Assembly: GCA_900759715.1 (NCBI GenBank)
Contig: CAAEXF010000110.1
Location: forward strand, 1-64,000
Length of the DNA stretch: 64,000 nt
Direction of reading: 5' to 3'
Source of the DNA: Clostridium_AM sp900759715
GTDB taxonomy: Bacteria; Bacillota; Clostridia; Clostridiales; Clostridiaceae
Shown here in pieces: positions 61,674-64,000 of the stretch (the stretch's first letter is position 1; the number at the start of each line of letters is the position of its first letter). The notes under the pieces were generated by a model, which was not told where the DNA came from, did not search any database, and saw nothing but the letters and a program-made list of their open reading frames with translations. The position numbers and the translations under genes are program-made.

Positions 61674-64000
61674 ATGAAAAAGGTTATGAAGACAATGGAT
61701 GGGAATCAAGCTGCTGCTTATGCATCATATGCTTTTACAGAAGTTGCGGCAATATATCCAATAACTCCATCCACTCCTATGGCAGAAGGTGTAGATGAAT
61801 GGTCTGCTCATGGGAAAAAAAATATATTTGGTCAGACAGTAAAAGTCGCTGAAATGCAATCAGAAGCAGGTGCAGCAGGATCAGTTCATGGATCTCTTGC
61901 AGCAGGAGCATTAACTTCAACATATACAGCATCACAAGGACTGCTTTTAATGATTCCTAATATGTATAAAATAGCAGGGGAGCATCTACCAGGAGTTTTC
62001 CATGTAACAGCCCGTGCCATAGCTGCTCATGCACTATCAATATTTGGCGATCATCAAGATGTAATGGCATGCAGACAAACAGGTTTTGCATTATTAGCTT
62101 CATCAAGTGTTCAAGAATCAATGGACTTAGGTTGTGTTTCACATTTATGTGCAATTAAATCAAGGGTTCCATTTTTGCACTTTTTTGATGGTTTCAGAAC
62201 ATCACATGAGTATCAGAAGATAGAAGTTATTGAGTACGAAGAACTTGCGAAACTTGTTGATTATGAAGCTATTAAACAATTTAGAGATAGAGCGTTAAAT
62301 CCAGAACACCCTGTAGTAAGAGGTACTGCGCAAAATCCAGATATTTATTTCCAAGGAAGAGAAGTTTCAAACCCATTTTATTTAGCAGTACCGGATATTG
62401 TAGAAAACTATATGAGAGAAATAGAAAAAGTCACAGGAAGAGTTTATCATCCATTCGATTATTATGGTGCGTCAGATGCAGAATACATAATAGTAGCTAT
62501 GGGCTCAGTTTGTGATACCATAGATGAGACTGTAGATTATCTAATAGCAAAAGGAGAAAAAGTAGGAGCTGTAAAAGTACATTTATATAGACCATTTTCT
62601 ACTAAGTATTTCTTTGATGTATTACCTAAGACTGTAAAGAAAATAGCAGTTTTAGATAGAACAAAAGAACCAGGATCATTGGCAGAGCCTCTATATTTAG
62701 ATGTAGTTAAGTTATATGATAAGAGCGAGAACAGACCTGTAATTGTAGGAGGAAGGTATGGATTAGGATCTAAGGATACCAGACCATCTCAAATACTCGC
62801 AGTGTTTAATAATTTAAAACAAGATAATTCAAAGGATGGCTTTACTATTGGCATAGTAGATGATGTAACTTATACATCACTTCCAGAAGGAGATATTATA
62901 CAAACAACACCAGAAGGAACTATAAGTTGTAAATTCTATGGATTAGGTTCAGATGGTACTGTTGGAGCAAATAAGAGTGCAGTTAAGATTATAGGAGATA
63001 AAACAGATTTATATGCTCAAGCATATTTTTCATATGACAGCAAGAAGTCTGGAGGAACTACTATTTCACACTTAAGATTTGGTAAAAAGCCTATAAAATC
63101 ACCTTACTTAGTGTATAATGCTGACTATGTGGCTTGTCATAATAAATCATTTATATATAATTATGATTTGCTAAAGGGACTAAAAAAAGGTGGTACCTTT
63201 GTACTTAATTGTCCGTATAGTGAACAGGATTTAAATGATAAACTACCTGCAGCTTTAAAAAAATATATAGCTCAAAATAATATTAATTTCTATACAATAG
63301 ATGCAGTATCAATAGCGAGGGAAATTGGATTAGGCGGAAGAATAAATATGATTATGCAATCTGCTTTCTTCAAATTGGCCAATGTAATTCCAATAACTGA
63401 TGCGGTTTCCTATTTAAAAGATTCTATAGAGAAAACCTATGGCAAAAAGGGTGAAAAAATTGTTGAAATGAATAAGGCTGCTGTAGATAGAGGAATAGAT
63501 TCTTTGGCTAAGATTACAATTCCTAATGATTGGGCAAATGCTGAGGAAATAAATTCACCAATTAAGAAAGAACCTGATTTTATTAAAAATATACAAAGAC
63601 CAATGGCAAGACATGAGGGAGATGAATTGCCTGTAAGTGCTTTCGTTGGTATGGAAGACGGCTCATATCCATTAGGGACATCTGCATATGAAAAGAGAGG
63701 CATTGCTGTTATGGTGCCAGAATGGCAGATAGATAAATGTATTCAATGTAACCAATGTTCATATATATGTCCACATGCAACAGTAAGACCATTCTTACTA
63801 GATGAAGATGAGGTAAAAAGGGCACCGGACACATTTAAGACAAAGAAAGCTGTAGGTAAAGGGCTTGAACAATATGAATATCGTATTCAAATTAGTCCGC
63901 TAGATTGTACTGGATGTGGTAATTGTGCAGATGTATGTCCAGCTCCAGGAAAAGCTTTAATTATGAAGCCTGCCGAACAGGAAATTGAAATGGAAGCAGA
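61674..64000 (+). CDS. nifJ: Pyruvate:ferredoxin (flavodoxin) oxidoreductase, 5' part
   Basis: Oxidises pyruvate to acetyl-CoA and CO2, reducing ferredoxin, the central step of clostridial pyruvate use. The first 775 residues are present and the gene runs off the window end. Visible are the N-terminal domain I start MDGNQAAAYASYAFTEVAAI, PITPSTPMAEG near residue 27, the domain II-III region, and a ferredoxin-like domain with two [4Fe-4S] motifs: CIQCNQCSYICPHA near 690 and CTGCGNCADVCPAP near 745. The TPP domain lies beyond the window. The pyruvate formed by the neighbouring malic enzyme would enter here. Confidence 0.96.
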   Translation, partial: MKKVMKTMDGNQAAAYASYAFTEVAAIYPITPSTPMAEGVDEWSAHGKKNIFGQTVKVAEMQSEAGAAGSVHGSLAAGALTSTYTASQGLLLMIPNMYKIAGEHLPGVFHVTARAIAAHALSIFGDHQDVMACRQTGFALLASSSVQESMDLGCVSHLCAIKSRVPFLHFFDGFRTSHEYQKIEVIEYEELAKLVDYEAIKQFRDRALNPEHPVVRGTAQNPDIYFQGREVSNPFYLAVPDIVENYMREIEKVTGRVYHPFDYYGASDAEYIIVAMGSVCDTIDETVDYLIAKGEKVGAVKVHLYRPFSTKYFFDVLPKTVKKIAVLDRTKEPGSLAEPLYLDVVKLYDKSENRPVIVGGRYGLGSKDTRPSQILAVFNNLKQDNSKDGFTIGIVDDVTYTSLPEGDIIQTTPEGTISCKFYGLGSDGTVGANKSAVKIIGDKTDLYAQAYFSYDSKKSGGTTISHLRFGKKPIKSPYLVYNADYVACHNKSFIYNYDLLKGLKKGGTFVLNCPYSEQDLNDKLPAALKKYIAQNNINFYTIDAVSIAREIGLGGRINMIMQSAFFKLANVIPITDAVSYLKDSIEKTYGKKGEKIVEMNKAAVDRGIDSLAKITIPNDWANAEEINSPIKKEPDFIKNIQRPMARHEGDELPVSAFVGMEDGSYPLGTSAYEKRGIAVMVPEWQIDKCIQCNQCSYICPHATVRPFLLDEDEVKRAPDTFKTKKAVGKGLEQYEYRIQISPLDCTGCGNCADVCPAPGKALIMKPAEQEIEMEA

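Noticed and set aside
1..64000. Prophage, transposase, CRISPR array or rRNA genes
   Set aside because: No integrase, transposase, phage structural gene, regularly spaced direct repeats or rRNA sequence was seen in the window.

Overview
The window is low-GC DNA from an anaerobic Firmicute, almost certainly a Clostridium or close relative. The grounds are A/T-rich codon use, purine-rich Shine-Dalgarno (SD) sites, a reverse rubrerythrin, a double-cubane-cluster protein, a pyruvate:ferredoxin oxidoreductase, the clpP-clpX-lonB-lon-engB order, and no oxygen-respiration genes. I see no phage, transposase or CRISPR; the region is mainly chromosomal core and catabolic genes with several short non-coding repeats.

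Layout. 1-320: tail of a tRNA array, with two degenerate-looking tRNAs, then tRNA-Gly(TCC) and tRNA-Arg(TCG). 600-3250: a flavodoxin/PNPOx fusion and threonine ammonia-lyase. 3460-6100: a four-gene operon for a double-cubane-cluster reductase, two tandem DUF3343 proteins and the ATP-driven activase. 6100-12150: pyrBICFKDE behind a PyrR attenuator, with a second PyrR-like hairpin over the pyrB ribosome site. 12680-17000: carAB. 17230-18840: two genes of uncertain role. 19030-28360: tig, clpP, clpX, lonB, lon, engB and a CPBP protease. 28450-29470: three small genes on the minus strand, two of them paralogous membrane peptides. 29790-38020: a WYL regulator, an orphan solute-binding lipoprotein, PerR, a DUF2334 deacetylase, an amino-acid permease and reverse rubrerythrin. 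38110-56450: an inositol catabolic locus. 56560-60370: cobC, cobS, cobU, apbE and a DUF1858 protein. 60400-64000: a CDF metal exporter and the 5' part of nifJ.

The most interesting region is the inositol locus. It encodes a membrane AraC regulator, a sugar ABC importer, IolG, IolE, IolD and IolB, which together make 2-deoxy-5-keto-D-gluconate (DKG). The usual next enzymes, the kinase IolC and aldolase IolJ, are absent. In their place are malic enzyme, an archaeal-type GAPDH, an archaeal-type phosphoglycerate kinase, a split transketolase and a LarA-family racemase; the GAPDH-PGK-transketolase genes overlap. I propose that transketolase cuts unphosphorylated DKG into a two-carbon unit and D-malate semialdehyde, a structural analogue of glyceraldehyde 3-phosphate. 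The GAPDH-like and PGK-like enzymes would oxidise it through malyl-phosphate to D-malate with ATP formation. The LarA homologue would racemise D- to L-malate, and malic enzyme would make pyruvate. Every gene then has a task, but this is inference from context and stereochemistry, not proof.

Two kinds of non-coding element also stand out: a modular hairpin repeat present three times, and two structured or MITE-like elements inside the short cob operon.
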